Assembly (NCBI RefSeq): GCF_018417535.1
Contig: NZ_CP070977.1
Coordinates: forward strand, 2,232,001-2,296,000
From: Burkholderia pyrrocinia
Lineage (GTDB): Bacteria; Pseudomonadota; Gammaproteobacteria; Burkholderiales; Burkholderiaceae
Reading direction: 5' to 3'
Length of the DNA stretch: 64,000 nucleotides
Both the position numbers and the translations under genes were made by a program. Of the stretch, positions 25,458-34,374 are shown piece after piece; position 1 is the stretch's first letter; every line of letters begins with the position of its first letter. The notes under the pieces were generated by a model. It saw nothing but the letters and a program-made list of their open reading frames with translations, was not told the origin of the DNA and did not search any database.

Positions 25458-26611
25458 CGCGGCGCCGGCGCTTCGCATCGGGGATCCGCATCGATCGTCC
25501 GCGCATGCGGACGCAGCGCGAGGATGCGCGACGTCCACGCATCGACGCGCGCACGCGCATGCTCGCGGCCGGCAATCGTTCCTGCCGGCGTGCCCGGATT
25601 GCGCATCAGGTCGGCTGCCGCCTGCCCGACGTCCTGCCGGAACGCGGCCGCATCGCCGCGCCACGTGACGATGCGATGGACGAGTTGCAGCCGTGCCGCG
25701 CGCGCGGCGTTGCTCGCCTGCTCGGGTTGATCGGACAGCACAAGCAGGATCGGGCGTCGATACACGCGGGCGATCGACAGCGCGGCCATTCCGGGTGCCG
25801 ATACGATCAGCGGCGCATGTGCGGCACGGGTCGCCCAGTCGGCGTCGACACCGGTCCAGCCGTCGTGCCCGACGTAACCCTCGCCCGCGCGGTGCGCGGC
25901 GAGCCCCGCGTCGCGCATGCCGGCCGACAGCGCATCGGCGAGCACGACATCACGGAAGTGCGGATTCAGATAAACGGCGGCGGCCGCCGGCTCCGAAGCC
26001 GGCAGTTCGGCGACGACCGGCACCGGCGTCGGCAACCGGCAATGCCCGCTCGATCGCTGCCCATCGTCGGTCACCTCGTACGCAAAATCGTGCTCGATGC
26101 AGCACCGCGCCGAATCGATCTGCCAGTCGACTATCCGCGCAAACGCACGCGCCAGCGCGCGCGGCAGCCGCGCATCAAAATTCGCAGTCAGCGCGCGGCG
26201 CAGGCTCCCGCCATACACATGAACGATCCGGCGCCGCCATCCCGGCATTGCGCCCATGAACAGCAGCGCCGGATGAAACGAGTCGTTGATCACGAGATCG
26301 GCATCGCGAACGATCGCACGCAGCCGCGCGATATCGCACAGCATGCGCGTCGGCCTGAACACGTAGTGCGCGACATTGCGATCGGTCGCATCGCGCAGCA
26401 TGTTCTGCCGTTCGTCGAACTGCACCGCGTAGTGACGAGACAGCACGTCCGCATCGATGCCGAATGCGGACAGGAATGCCTGCCCCGCATCGGACGTCGT
26501 CAGCACGTCGACCTGCACGCCTGCCGTGCGCAACGCATGCACGAGCAGTTGCGCGCGCATCAGGTGGCCGCGCGCGTCGGCCGTCGCGAGATAGACGATC
26601 CGCGGCATCAT
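25454..26611 (-). CDS. GT-B glycosyltransferase (GT1/GT28-like)
   Basis: A cytoplasmic glycosyltransferase of about 385 residues. The N-terminal Rossmann segment RIVYLATADARGHLMRAQLLVHALRTAG and the C-terminal donor-site region SAPGMAALSIARVYRRPILLVLSDQPEQASNAARAARL (near residue 280) resemble the UDP-sugar binding half of GT1/MurG-like enzymes. The double ATG start overlaps the upstream stop. Together with the PAP2 and desaturase neighbours it suggests glycolipid assembly. Donor and acceptor are unknown. Confidence 0.75.
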   Translation of the reverse strand: MMPRIVYLATADARGHLMRAQLLVHALRTAGVQVDVLTTSDAGQAFLSAFGIDADVLSRHYAVQFDERQNMLRDATDRNVAHYVFRPTRMLCDIARLRAIVRDADLVINDSFHPALLFMGAMPGWRRRIVHVYGGSLRRALTANFDARLPRALARAFARIVDWQIDSARCCIEHDFAYEVTDDGQRSSGHCRLPTPVPVVAELPASEPAAAAVYLNPHFRDVVLADALSAGMRDAGLAAHRAGEGYVGHDGWTGVDADWATRAAHAPLIVSAPGMAALSIARVYRRPILLVLSDQPEQASNAARAARLQLVHRIVTWRGDAAAFRQDVGQAAADLMRNPGTPAGTIAGREHARARVDAWTSRILALRPHARTIDADPRCEAPAPR

Positions 26612-27357
26612 GCGCGCGGACGAAGCGACTGGATCCATCCGGCCGCGTACATTGCCAGCGCACCCGTCACGCCGAAACCGGCTTCGATCGCGCGGATCTC
26701 GTCCAGCAACGCGGCGAGATGCGTAGCCTCCGACGGTGCGACGAGACGGCGCAGCGTATCCGAACAGAGCCGGACGTGCCGCGTCTCGTCGGCGAGCACA
26801 CGCGCGAGCAGCGGATACAGCGGATGCGTATCGCCGATCGTCGCGCAGTGACGCGCGAGCACGCGCATCGCCATCTGCTCCGCGCACAGCCCGGTCGCAT
26901 AGGCCGGCACGAGCACGCCTTGCGCGAACTGCGGCGCGTAGCGCTGCGCGAGCCGTCGCCATCGCAGGATCTTGCGCCGGCTCAGCCAGTCGGGCTCGTG
27001 CGGCGCCGTCAAAGCCGCGACACCGCGCAGGCGCAGTGCATCGGCAAACGCGGCTGCGTGGCGGCGCTCGTCCGCGAGATGCTGCTCGATCCGCGGCGCG
27101 AGCCAGTCCGGCGGCTGTCCGGTCCAGTCCTCGTGCAACGCACACTCGGTCGCTTCTTCGCCGATCAGGTACATGCGCAGCATCCAGCACTCTCCATGCG
27201 TGCTGCGATGAAGCTGCCGGATCGCCGCCCGCTTGATGCGATCGACGAGATACGCGCGCACCCGCGCCGCGCCGTGCGGCACGGGCGCGTCGAGACAATC
27301 GAAGCGCTCGCCGTGCGCCGCCTGCGGCGACGCGGGCAGTTCGCCTGCCGCGGTCAT
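26608..27357 (-). CDS. ferritin-like diiron protein
   Basis: A 249-residue all-helical protein with the four metal-ligand helices of a ferritin-like diiron oxidase: Glu in IGEEATE near residue 67, ExxH in LADERRHAA near 95, Glu in GLCAEQMA near 155 and ExxH in LADETRHVRL near 190. It may be an oxygenase acting with the desaturase, for example in hydroxylation or chain modification. Not a bacterioferritin: the spacing and the terminal regions differ. It is ATGA-coupled to the periplasmic-protein gene upstream. Confidence 0.75.
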   Translation of the reverse strand: MTAAGELPASPQAAHGERFDCLDAPVPHGAARVRAYLVDRIKRAAIRQLHRSTHGECWMLRMYLIGEEATECALHEDWTGQPPDWLAPRIEQHLADERRHAAAFADALRLRGVAALTAPHEPDWLSRRKILRWRRLAQRYAPQFAQGVLVPAYATGLCAEQMAMRVLARHCATIGDTHPLYPLLARVLADETRHVRLCSDTLRRLVAPSEATHLAALLDEIRAIEAGFGVTGALAMYAAGWIQSLRPRA

Positions 27358-28370
27358 GCCGGCACGCCCCGCGCGGACGCGGATTTCGTCGCGGATGCCG
27401 CAGCAGCAGCCGGATCGCGACGCCAGCCGAGGATCAGGCCGACGAAGCTTTCCTGAATGAACGCATGCGCGGACGCGGCCGCCCCCGCGAATGCCTCCTC
27501 GCGGCCGTTTACGCGCAGATAGCCGTTGCCGTCGCGCGCGCCGAATTCGATCCGGTCGTTCTTCCTGAAGCCGCGCTCGCGCACCTCTTTCAAAAGCGCA
27601 CTGCCGTCGAGACCGAACAGGAACAGTTCGCGCTGCGCGACCCACACCGGAATGTGATTGCTCAGCGCATCGAAACGAATCGACCACGTGCCGGACGCGA
27701 GTGCGCAATCGACGTCCGCATCGCGCGGCGCGTTCGACGTGAAGCTCGCACGCGCGACCGACTTCGTCAGGCCGCCGACGCCGAGCGCGATCGTGATGTC
27801 GTCGGCAGATGGCTGCCTCGGATCGGTCGCACTCACCTTCACGAGATGTCGCGCGAGCCGCGATGCCAGCGACGGATGCGCGAACAGCGCAAGCGTTTCG
27901 TCCGGCGTCAGCACGTCGCGCTCGCCGTCGCTCTCCTTCACGCGCACACGATACGGATCGATCCGGACATCGGTGAACTTGCCGTGCACCGGCGCATGGA
28001 CATACACGTCGCGATCCCATTTCGCACCGTCGCGACGCAGCAGCAGGTGCACGCTCAACGGCACGCGCCGGCCGTCGCCGTCGACGCCCGTGCCCTGCAG
28101 CAGCACGTCGCCGAGCACGTCCTTCGTGCGGCGATTCGCATCGCTCGAAAAGACGATCGCGTGCGCGTCGGTATCGATGCTCGCGTGAACGTCGGACGCA
28201 TCGAGCGCGACGCGATTGCAGTCCGTCGCGGCCGCGTTCGCGAACGGGCAGCCGCTTTGCGACGCGAAGTGGAAGATCCCGCGCCCCGCGTGATCGACCG
28301 GCGCGGCATGGGCGCCGGCGCTGGCGGCAAACAGGGCGAGGCAGGCAACACGGGTGGCGAATGAAGGCAT
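27354..28370 (-). CDS. exported protein of unknown function
   Basis: A 338-residue protein with a clear signal peptide (MPSFATRVACLALFAASAGAHA-APVDHAG). The mature part is predicted mostly beta. It contains two cysteines near the mature N-terminus (SGCPF, TDCNR), which may form a disulphide, and a motif GWRRDP near the C-terminus. I do not recognise the family. It sits inside the desaturase/glycosyltransferase cluster, so a periplasmic lipid-binding or transport role is possible but unproven. Confidence 0.7.
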   Translation of the reverse strand: MPSFATRVACLALFAASAGAHAAPVDHAGRGIFHFASQSGCPFANAAATDCNRVALDASDVHASIDTDAHAIVFSSDANRRTKDVLGDVLLQGTGVDGDGRRVPLSVHLLLRRDGAKWDRDVYVHAPVHGKFTDVRIDPYRVRVKESDGERDVLTPDETLALFAHPSLASRLARHLVKVSATDPRQPSADDITIALGVGGLTKSVARASFTSNAPRDADVDCALASGTWSIRFDALSNHIPVWVAQRELFLFGLDGSALLKEVRERGFRKNDRIEFGARDGNGYLRVNGREEAFAGAAASAHAFIQESFVGLILGWRRDPAAAAASATKSASARGVPA

Positions 28371-28436
28371 GGTCGTCGTCGGGATGGATGCAGCGTGTCG
28401 GAGTGACGTGGCAGCGCCGCGATGTGCGGCGCCGTT

Positions 28437-29501
28437 TCAATGACGGTGATAGGACAGCGCTTCGAGATCGCGCCGGGCCGACGCGCGTCCCGCGAGACCG
28501 AAACCGCGCGCGAGCGCGCCGAGCGTATCGACGGCGGACGCGGCGATCGTGACGCCGACGGCCGCGAGATAGCGCACGGCGCCAAGCCGCGGCAGTTGCT
28601 GGCGATCGAGCGCGCGCAGGCTGTAGCCGAGCCGCATCGCCATCACGCAGAACGGGCCGAGCGGGCCGCTGCGGCCAAGCCACTGCCATTGGCGCGGCAG
28701 GTACGCGTTCACGAGATACGGCGTCAGCCCGACGCTGTCCTCGCCGCGCATCCAGCGCAGCTTCAGCGATTCGCGATGCGTATCCGGCAGCCGATGCTCG
28801 GTATGCGCGGCGGGTGCGAACTCGACAGCCACGCCGGCTGCCTGCATCCGCAGCCCCATCACCTGGCAATGCGCGCGATAGACGCCGTCGAGCGGCTCGT
28901 AGCGGAATTGCGCGAACACGTCGCGCCGGAACGCGACGTTGTTCGCGTAGAAGTTGCGCGTCGCGCCGTCGCGCAGCGGGCTCGGGAAATACATGAAATC
29001 GATCGACGTCAGCGCGATGCCGAGCACGTTCGGCGCATAGCTGGTCCGCCCCGCCACCGCGACGGGCGCGTCGTCCGCATCGCGCGCGAACGGCGCGAGC
29101 AGATGCTCGAGCCAGTCGTCGGCCGGCCGGCAATCGGCATCGCCGAACACGACGATGTCGCAGCGGGCCGCGTCGACGCGATCGAAACCGTCGTTCTTCG
29201 CATCGTAGTAGCCGGTGCTCGCGCCGATCTCGACGAAGTCGATCGGGCGGCCGGCCAGCGCGGCAATCCGCGCGCACGCATCGGCAGGCAGGCCGTCATG
29301 CGTGATGATCCATTGCGCGAGTGCCGCGGGCGGCACGGTCTGCTTCGACAGCGCCGACACGAGGCGCTTCAGGCTGTCGACGGCCTGTGCGAGGCCGGCG
29401 CCGCCGCGCAGGTTGTTCGTCTCCAGCACGAGCGCGGCTTTCGCCGCCACGGCACGGGCGGCCGCGCGCGTGCACGGTGCGGTATCTGTGAGGTCTGGCA
29501 T
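28437..29501 (-). CDS. family 2 glycosyltransferase (GT-A)
   Basis: A protein of about 354 residues with a GT2 catalytic domain. DIVVFGDADCRPADDW near residue 120 gives the DxD motif, and the later FRRDVFAQFRYE and LKLRWMRGEDSVG segments are typical of the acceptor side. A C-terminal hydrophobic region (AVGVTIAASAVDTLGALA) may associate with the membrane. The start at 29501 was preferred because GGAG lies nine bases upstream; ATGs at 29516, 29522 and 29534 are possible. First gene of the lipid-like cluster. Confidence 0.75.
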   Translation of the reverse strand: MPDLTDTAPCTRAAARAVAAKAALVLETNNLRGGAGLAQAVDSLKRLVSALSKQTVPPAALAQWIITHDGLPADACARIAALAGRPIDFVEIGASTGYYDAKNDGFDRVDAARCDIVVFGDADCRPADDWLEHLLAPFARDADDAPVAVAGRTSYAPNVLGIALTSIDFMYFPSPLRDGATRNFYANNVAFRRDVFAQFRYEPLDGVYRAHCQVMGLRMQAAGVAVEFAPAAHTEHRLPDTHRESLKLRWMRGEDSVGLTPYLVNAYLPRQWQWLGRSGPLGPFCVMAMRLGYSLRALDRQQLPRLGAVRYLAAVGVTIAASAVDTLGALARGFGLAGRASARRDLEALSYHRH

Positions 29502-29639
29502 CCTGAATATCTCCATCGTCATGCGCAGCGGCATGGATGAAACGAAAGGCGGGGAGCGTGCGGCGCGCCGGCGAATGCGGGGCGCCGCGGACGTCGTCGC
29601 GAAACGGGCGCCCCCGGCGGGCGCCCGCCGCGCGTGCCG

Positions 29640-30083
29640 TTACTCCTGGATGGGCGGTGCGGAATCGGCGTCGGTATAACGCGGTTTCGCGCTCTGCAGG
29701 TCGCGCGTGTTCTTCTGCACGGCCACCGCGCCGAACAGCGCAAGCACGAACGACATCGCGTAGAAGCCCTTCTCGCTCAGTTGCAGCGTTGCGTTGAAGA
29801 GGCCGACGATCAGCAATGCAATCGACAGCAGCAGCGCGATCCAACTGAGGCCGTAGTAGATGCCCGTGACGGGAATACCTTCCGCGCGGTCGCGGACGCT
29901 CTTTTGCAGCGAGATCGCCGCATAGAGGCCGAACACCAGCACGGTGAAGTAGTAGCCCTTCTCGTTGAGCTGCATGCCGGCGTTCCAGAGCCCAATCAGG
30001 AATGCCGCGAAACCGGCGAGCAGCGCGGCCCACGACGCGGCCACGAACGCGAACGACGGCTGCTGGATGGTGGTCTGGTTCAT
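29640..30083 (-). CDS. yiaA: YiaA/YiaB family inner-membrane protein
   Basis: A 147-residue protein with four transmembrane helices arranged as two similar halves. Each half contains GLWNAGMQLNEKGYY- or GLFNATLQLSEKGFY-like segments, the YiaAB family hallmark. The function is unknown in all species. It is a stand-alone gene with GAGAGGG before the ATG. Confidence 0.88.
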   Translation of the reverse strand: MNQTTIQQPSFAFVAASWAALLAGFAAFLIGLWNAGMQLNEKGYYFTVLVFGLYAAISLQKSVRDRAEGIPVTGIYYGLSWIALLLSIALLIVGLFNATLQLSEKGFYAMSFVLALFGAVAVQKNTRDLQSAKPRYTDADSAPPIQE

Positions 30084-30186
30084 TGCTTTGCCCTCTCTTT
30101 CTTCTTGTTCGGAATCGTTTTCGTTGAACTGCATTTCGCGCATGGTAGCAGCTTTGGCGAGTGCCAAGACGGCCGTGCTTGCAGTC

Positions 30187-31134
30187 TTACATTTCGCGCT
30201 GCGCGCGCCGCCAGCGCCCCGGCGTCGTGCCGAGCACCGCACGAAACGCCTTGCCGAAGGCCGCCTCGGACTGATAGCCGACCGCCTGGCCGATCTCCGC
30301 CTGCCCGCGCTGCGTGTCCTGCAGCAGCACGCATGCGTGCATCATCCGGATCTGCCCGACGAACGCGCCGACGCTCATCCCGGCCTTCTCGCGGAAATGC
30401 CGCGCATAGGTCGCGCGCGACATCGCCGCGGCGTCGCCGAGCGACTCGACCGTCCACGGGTGCTCCGGTGCCTGCAGCACGGCCTGGACCGACGGACCGA
30501 GCCGCGTATCGGCTGCGAGCGCGAGCCAACCGGACGGCACGCGCGCGTCGCGGCCGTACGCGCGCAACGCATAAGCGAGCAGCGCCTGGCCGAGCGCGTT
30601 CACGATCGCGCCGGCGCCCGGCTGCACATTCGATGCCTCGGTGCGCAGCACGCTCGTCAGCAGTTGCAGCGGCGCGAACCCCGAGGCCTCGCGCAACCCG
30701 ACGTGCAACACCTGCGGCAGCGTGCGCATCAGCAACTCGCCCGCGCCGCGCGCATAGACGAACCGCCCGCAAAGCAGGTCCACGCTCGCGCCGCCCGGTT
30801 CGGCCGGATCGAGATTCGACTTGACCGGCAGCACTGCGCCGCCGCCGGCGCCCGGTTCGCGCAGCGGCGCGACGGGCCGCGACCGGCCGGCCCCCGCATC
30901 GAGCAGGTCGTGCGCGCCACCCGCGGGCAGCAGCACGAAATCGCCATCGTCGAGTTGCAGCGTGCGCCCGTCGGCGGTACGCAGCCGGCACGTTCCGGCC
31001 AGCACCAGATGGAACGCCGCCTCGCCGGGCGGCAGCGGGTCGTGCGGCATCGCGAACGGTCCGTCGAGCAGGCAGCGCACGTCGAGTTCGACATGGCTGC
31101 GGCCCAGCGACAGCAGTTGACTCAATGCATCCAT
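30187..31134 (-). CDS. AraC family regulator with cupin sensor
   Basis: A 315-residue regulator: N-terminal cupin (Cupin_6-type, residues about 5-190, with the FHLVLAGTCRL strand) and a C-terminal double HTH (MSRATYARHFREKAGMSVGAFVGQIR, then IGQAVGYQSEAAFGKAFRAVLGTTPGRWRR). It is divergent from the AhpD-like gene with 130 bases between, so it probably activates it. This pairing of a cupin-AraC regulator with a carboxymuconolactone-decarboxylase-type gene is common in proteobacteria and often responds to electrophiles or oxidants. Confidence 0.87.
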   Translation of the reverse strand: MDALSQLLSLGRSHVELDVRCLLDGPFAMPHDPLPPGEAAFHLVLAGTCRLRTADGRTLQLDDGDFVLLPAGGAHDLLDAGAGRSRPVAPLREPGAGGGAVLPVKSNLDPAEPGGASVDLLCGRFVYARGAGELLMRTLPQVLHVGLREASGFAPLQLLTSVLRTEASNVQPGAGAIVNALGQALLAYALRAYGRDARVPSGWLALAADTRLGPSVQAVLQAPEHPWTVESLGDAAAMSRATYARHFREKAGMSVGAFVGQIRMMHACVLLQDTQRGQAEIGQAVGYQSEAAFGKAFRAVLGTTPGRWRRAQREM

Positions 31135-31264
31135 GAGACGATCGCGCTAAAAATTGACACTCTAGCGTATCGAAACCCTCAGCGCGAACGATCAGAATAG
31201 CCCTGCATCGCCCGAGATCGCGGCGCCCGCCGCCCTCCTCACCTCTTCTCGAAAAGGACGCATC

Positions 31265-31594
31265 ATGCTGAACTGGAACGAATACCGGAAGGAACTCTCG
31301 ACGCGCATCGGCGACATCGCCAAGCTGTCGCCCGATACGCTGGCCGGCTACAAGGCGCTGTCCGGCGCCGGCGCGAAGACGGGCCATCTCGACGCGAAGA
31401 CGCGCGAGCTGATCGCGCTCGCGGTGGCCGTCACGACGCGCTGCGACGGCTGTATCGCCGTTCACACGGCCGAAGCGGCGAAGCATGGCGCGACCAGGGA
31501 GGAAGTGGCGGAAGCACTCGGCGTCGCGATTGCGCTGAATGCGGGCGCGGCGCTCGTCTATTCGGCGCGCGTGATGGACGCGCTCGGCGACTGA
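31265..31594 (+). CDS. carboxymuconolactone decarboxylase/AhpD-like protein
   Basis: A 109-residue all-helical protein with the AhpD-type active site TTRCDGCIAVHTAEA (CxxC followed by His, near residue 60). Such small proteins act as thiol peroxidase or alkylhydroperoxidase-like enzymes. It is divergent from the AraC/cupin regulator. AAAGGA precedes the ATG by seven bases. Confidence 0.88.
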   Translation: MLNWNEYRKELSTRIGDIAKLSPDTLAGYKALSGAGAKTGHLDAKTRELIALAVAVTTRCDGCIAVHTAEAAKHGATREEVAEALGVAIALNAGAALVYSARVMDALGD

Positions 31595-31804
31595 GCGAGA
31601 CGGCCGCGGCGGCACCGTCGCGGGCCGCCCCGCTGCGTGGCGCCCGGCCGCCTGGCCGGGCGGTTGCGAATCGCGCATACGGATGCGGCATGTATGAGGA
31701 TTGGGCGGCGTGCTCGCCCGGGCGGCCGCCCCGGCACGCGCAGGCGCAACCGCCCCGCGAAGTCCGCTACCATGCGCGAACGATCCATCGTGAAGGAGCG
31801 CTCC

Positions 31805-32638
31805 ATGTGCCGCTGGCTCGCCTATACGGGTAATCCGATCCATCTCGAGACCGTGCTGTTCCGCGCGAAGCATTCACTGATCGACCAGAGCCTGCATTCG
31901 GAACTCGGCGCCACGACCACCAATGGCGACGGCTTCGGCATCGGCTGGTACGGGCACCCCGACGAACTGCCGTTCCGCTACCGCTCCGTGCATCCCGCGT
32001 GGAACGACCGCAACCTGCGCGAAGCCGCGCGCGCGATCCGCTCGCGGATGTTCATCGCGCATATCCGCGCGGCGACCGACACGCCCGTGCAGGAAACCAA
32101 CTGCCACCCGTTCCGCCACGGCCGCTGGCTGTTCGCGCACAACGGGCTGATCCGCGACTTCCACAAGCTGCGCCGCGACCTGACGATGAAGGTCGATCCC
32201 GCGCTGTTCCCGACGCTCGAAGGCTCGACCGACTCCGAGCTGATGTTCCGCCTCGCGCTGACGTACGGCCTCGAGCAGACGCCGCTGCAGGCGCTCGAAC
32301 GGATGGTCGGCGTGGTCGAGGAAACCGCCGCGCGGCATCGCGTGGCCGACCCGCTCAACATGACGATCTGCGCGACCGATGGCGAACGGATCATCGCGGT
32401 GCGCTACTCGAGCGAGCGGCAATCGCGTTCGTTGTTCCACAGCACGTCGTTCAAGCACCTGCACGAGCTGTATCCGCATAACCCGCGCATCGCCGAAGCC
32501 GGCGACGACGCGTTCATGGTCGTGTCCGAGCCGCTCGTCGACCTGCGCGGCGCGTGGGAGGAAGTGCCGGAGGGCATGGCGATCGTCGCGCAGGGGGCGG
32601 ACGTGCAGCAGCGGCCGTTCGGGCCGCGGCGCAAATAG
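31805..32638 (+). CDS. class II glutamine amidotransferase (YafJ-like)
   Basis: A 277-residue N-terminal nucleophile hydrolase. Cys2 is the nucleophile (MCRWLAYTG), and NGDGFGIGWY near residue 40, FIAHIRAAT near 85 and FAHNGLI near 115 are the class II amidotransferase signatures. It lacks a synthase domain, as in YafJ and EgtC; the acceptor is unknown. The last 80 or so codons are duplicated at 33418-33682 beyond cysC, which indicates a recombination event at its 3' end. Confidence 0.9.
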   Translation: MCRWLAYTGNPIHLETVLFRAKHSLIDQSLHSELGATTTNGDGFGIGWYGHPDELPFRYRSVHPAWNDRNLREAARAIRSRMFIAHIRAATDTPVQETNCHPFRHGRWLFAHNGLIRDFHKLRRDLTMKVDPALFPTLEGSTDSELMFRLALTYGLEQTPLQALERMVGVVEETAARHRVADPLNMTICATDGERIIAVRYSSERQSRSLFHSTSFKHLHELYPHNPRIAEAGDDAFMVVSEPLVDLRGAWEEVPEGMAIVAQGADVQQRPFGPRRK

Positions 32639-32641
32639 CCG
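32391..32641. repeat. direct repeat, copy 1 (3' end of the amidotransferase gene)
   Basis: This segment recurs at 33418-33682. The core of about 208 bases (32432-32641 versus 33473-33682) is roughly 94 percent identical by hand alignment. The 40 bases before it are more diverged. The two copies bracket cysC exactly. Confidence 0.9.
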
Positions 32642-32806
32642 ATTGACACAGTCGACGGCATCGGGAGGGGGCGCCAAACGTATGCGGAGGAAACAATTCG
32701 TTAAAAAAGGAACGGATTACAAACTTTCCGGCACGTTACAATTATCAACAGAAGTCAACGAAACTCAAAACAAGTAACGGCGCGACGTCCGCACCTCAAA
32801 TCGGAA

Positions 32807-33403
32807 ATGATTCAAGATTTCAAAAATTGGCCCCCCGTCCCGCCGACGGACAGTGAATCCGCACGTCCTCATCTGAAACAGAATCGAGCCTTCGTGGTGT
32901 GGCTGACCGGGATCTCCGGCGCCGGCAAATCGACGCTGGCGAATCTGCTCAAGGAACAACTCGATGCGCGCGGACTTCGCACCTACCTGCTGGACGCCGA
33001 CCGTCTGCGTGAGGGGCTGAACCGGGATCTCGGGTTCAGCGATGCAGATCGCCATGAAAATATCCGACGAACCGCCGAAGTGGCCAGGCTGCTGGTGGAT
33101 GCCGGATTCGTCGTCATCGCGGCACTGATCTCGCCATTTCAGGAGGCGCGCGACAAGGCTCGCGCGCGCTTTGACGCAGGCACGTTTATCGAGGTCTTCG
33201 TCGACGTCGCGTTGGACGTCGCCGAGGCACGCGACCCAAAGGGACTCTATGCGTTGGCCCGGCAAGGAACCATCCGTCAGTTTACCGGCATCGATTCCGC
33301 CTATGAGCGACCGCAGTCTCCCGACGTACACGTCAGGACGGCCGAGGCCGGTCCGTCGGCGTGCGTAGACGCGATCATCCGGAAGCTACCGCTGCCAGGC
33401 TGA
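32807..33403 (+). CDS. cysC: adenylylsulfate (APS) kinase, orphan
   Basis: A 198-residue kinase converting APS to PAPS with ATP. Motifs are the P-loop GISGAGKST near residue 35, DADRLREGLNRDLGFSDADRHEN near 65 (the first Gly of the usual DGDN is Ala here), ISPF, and FTGIDSAYERP near 165. No cysDN or cysH is near. It lies alone between two copies of the amidotransferase 3' end, preceded by a short AT-rich stretch unlike its surroundings (32690-32800). PAPS may supply the sulfotransferase-like gene at 60910. Acquisition by transfer is likely. Confidence 0.92.
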   Translation: MIQDFKNWPPVPPTDSESARPHLKQNRAFVVWLTGISGAGKSTLANLLKEQLDARGLRTYLLDADRLREGLNRDLGFSDADRHENIRRTAEVARLLVDAGFVVIAALISPFQEARDKARARFDAGTFIEVFVDVALDVAEARDPKGLYALARQGTIRQFTGIDSAYERPQSPDVHVRTAEAGPSACVDAIIRKLPLPG

Positions 33404-33417
33404 CGGCATCGCGATCG

Positions 33418-33682
33418 ACGATCATCCCACGCGCATAGGTTCGCGACTCGCGGCAACCGGCAATCTCGATGGTTGTTCCACAGCCCGTCGTTCAAGCACC
33501 TGCACGAGTTGTACCCGCATAACCCGCGCATCGCCGAAGCGGGCGACGACGCGTTCATGGTCGTGCCGGGCCGCTCGTCGACCTGCGCGGCGCGTGGGAG
33601 GAAGTGCCGGAGGGCATGGCGATCGTCGCGCAGGGAGCGGACGTGCAGCAGCGGCCGTTCAGCCCGCGGCACAAGTAGCCGC
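33418..33682 (+). pseudogene. duplicated 3' fragment of the class II amidotransferase gene (direct repeat copy 2)
   Basis: Carries the last roughly 88 codons of the amidotransferase gene, again ending at its stop codon. There is no start, and a one-base deletion near 33568 shifts the frame (GTGTCCGAGCCG became GTGCCGGGCCG). It begins 15 bases after the cysC stop and ends 18 bases before the GNAT gene of the capsule cluster. It most plausibly marks the original gene/capsule-cluster junction. Confidence 0.88.
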
Positions 33683-33699
33683 CGGAACCGTTCGCGCCG

Positions 33700-34374
33700 T
33701 CAGGCGCGGCACGAGAACCGCATCCGGGCCGAATCGAGTTCGGCGGGCAGCCGGCGCGAGCGGGCACGCGGTCGCGGCAGCACGGCGAACCCGAGCCGTT
33801 CGTACAGCGCGCGGGCGCGCACGTTGCGGGTCAGCACGTCGAGCACGACATCGCGGCTGCCGTCGGCCGGCAGTGCGCCGGCGTCCAGCGCGTCGCGGAA
33901 CAACGCACTGAAGATGCCCGCGCCGCGCTGGCGCTCGTCCGTCGCGCAATGCGCGACGAGGATCTGCGAACGCTTCGGCGCCGGGATTTCCGTTTCGAGG
34001 ATCAGCCCGCGCAGCAACTGGCCGATCGTGCGGCGCACGCCGAAGAAGCGCGCGAGTGCCCACACGACATGCACGTCGTCGAACATCGTCCGCTGCCCGT
34101 CGTGAATCGCCATCACGGCGAGCACGGCGCCGTCGTCGGCAACCGCGACGCGATGGCGGCGCCACGAGAAGCGGCCATGACGCGACCGGAACGCTTGCTG
34201 CAGGAAAGCGATGCAGCGTGCATCGCTTTCGCCGAGAAAGAAGCCGAATTCGGCAACGCCGGACGCAAACACGAGCGGCGCACACGACGCCGCGTCGTCC
34301 GCATCGGCCGCGCGAAACCGCGTGTGCCCGTCGGCACGCGGAACCGCTTGCGCGAACGCGGCGGCCACCGTCAT
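33700..34374 (-). CDS. GNAT family acyltransferase
   Basis: A 224-residue acyl-CoA-dependent N-acyltransferase. A GNAT core (residues about 130-200) with ATDERQRGAGIFSALFRDAL as the CoA pyrophosphate-binding motif and ARALYERLGFAVL as the C-terminal strand-helix is visible. It is ATGA-coupled to the alpha-oxoamine synthase gene, so it may acylate the amino group that enzyme produces. Last gene of the wcb-like operon; I cannot match it to a named wcb gene with certainty. Confidence 0.75.
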   Translation of the reverse strand: MTVAAAFAQAVPRADGHTRFRAADADDAASCAPLVFASGVAEFGFFLGESDARCIAFLQQAFRSRHGRFSWRRHRVAVADDGAVLAVMAIHDGQRTMFDDVHVVWALARFFGVRRTIGQLLRGLILETEIPAPKRSQILVAHCATDERQRGAGIFSALFRDALDAGALPADGSRDVVLDVLTRNVRARALYERLGFAVLPRPRARSRRLPAELDSARMRFSCRA

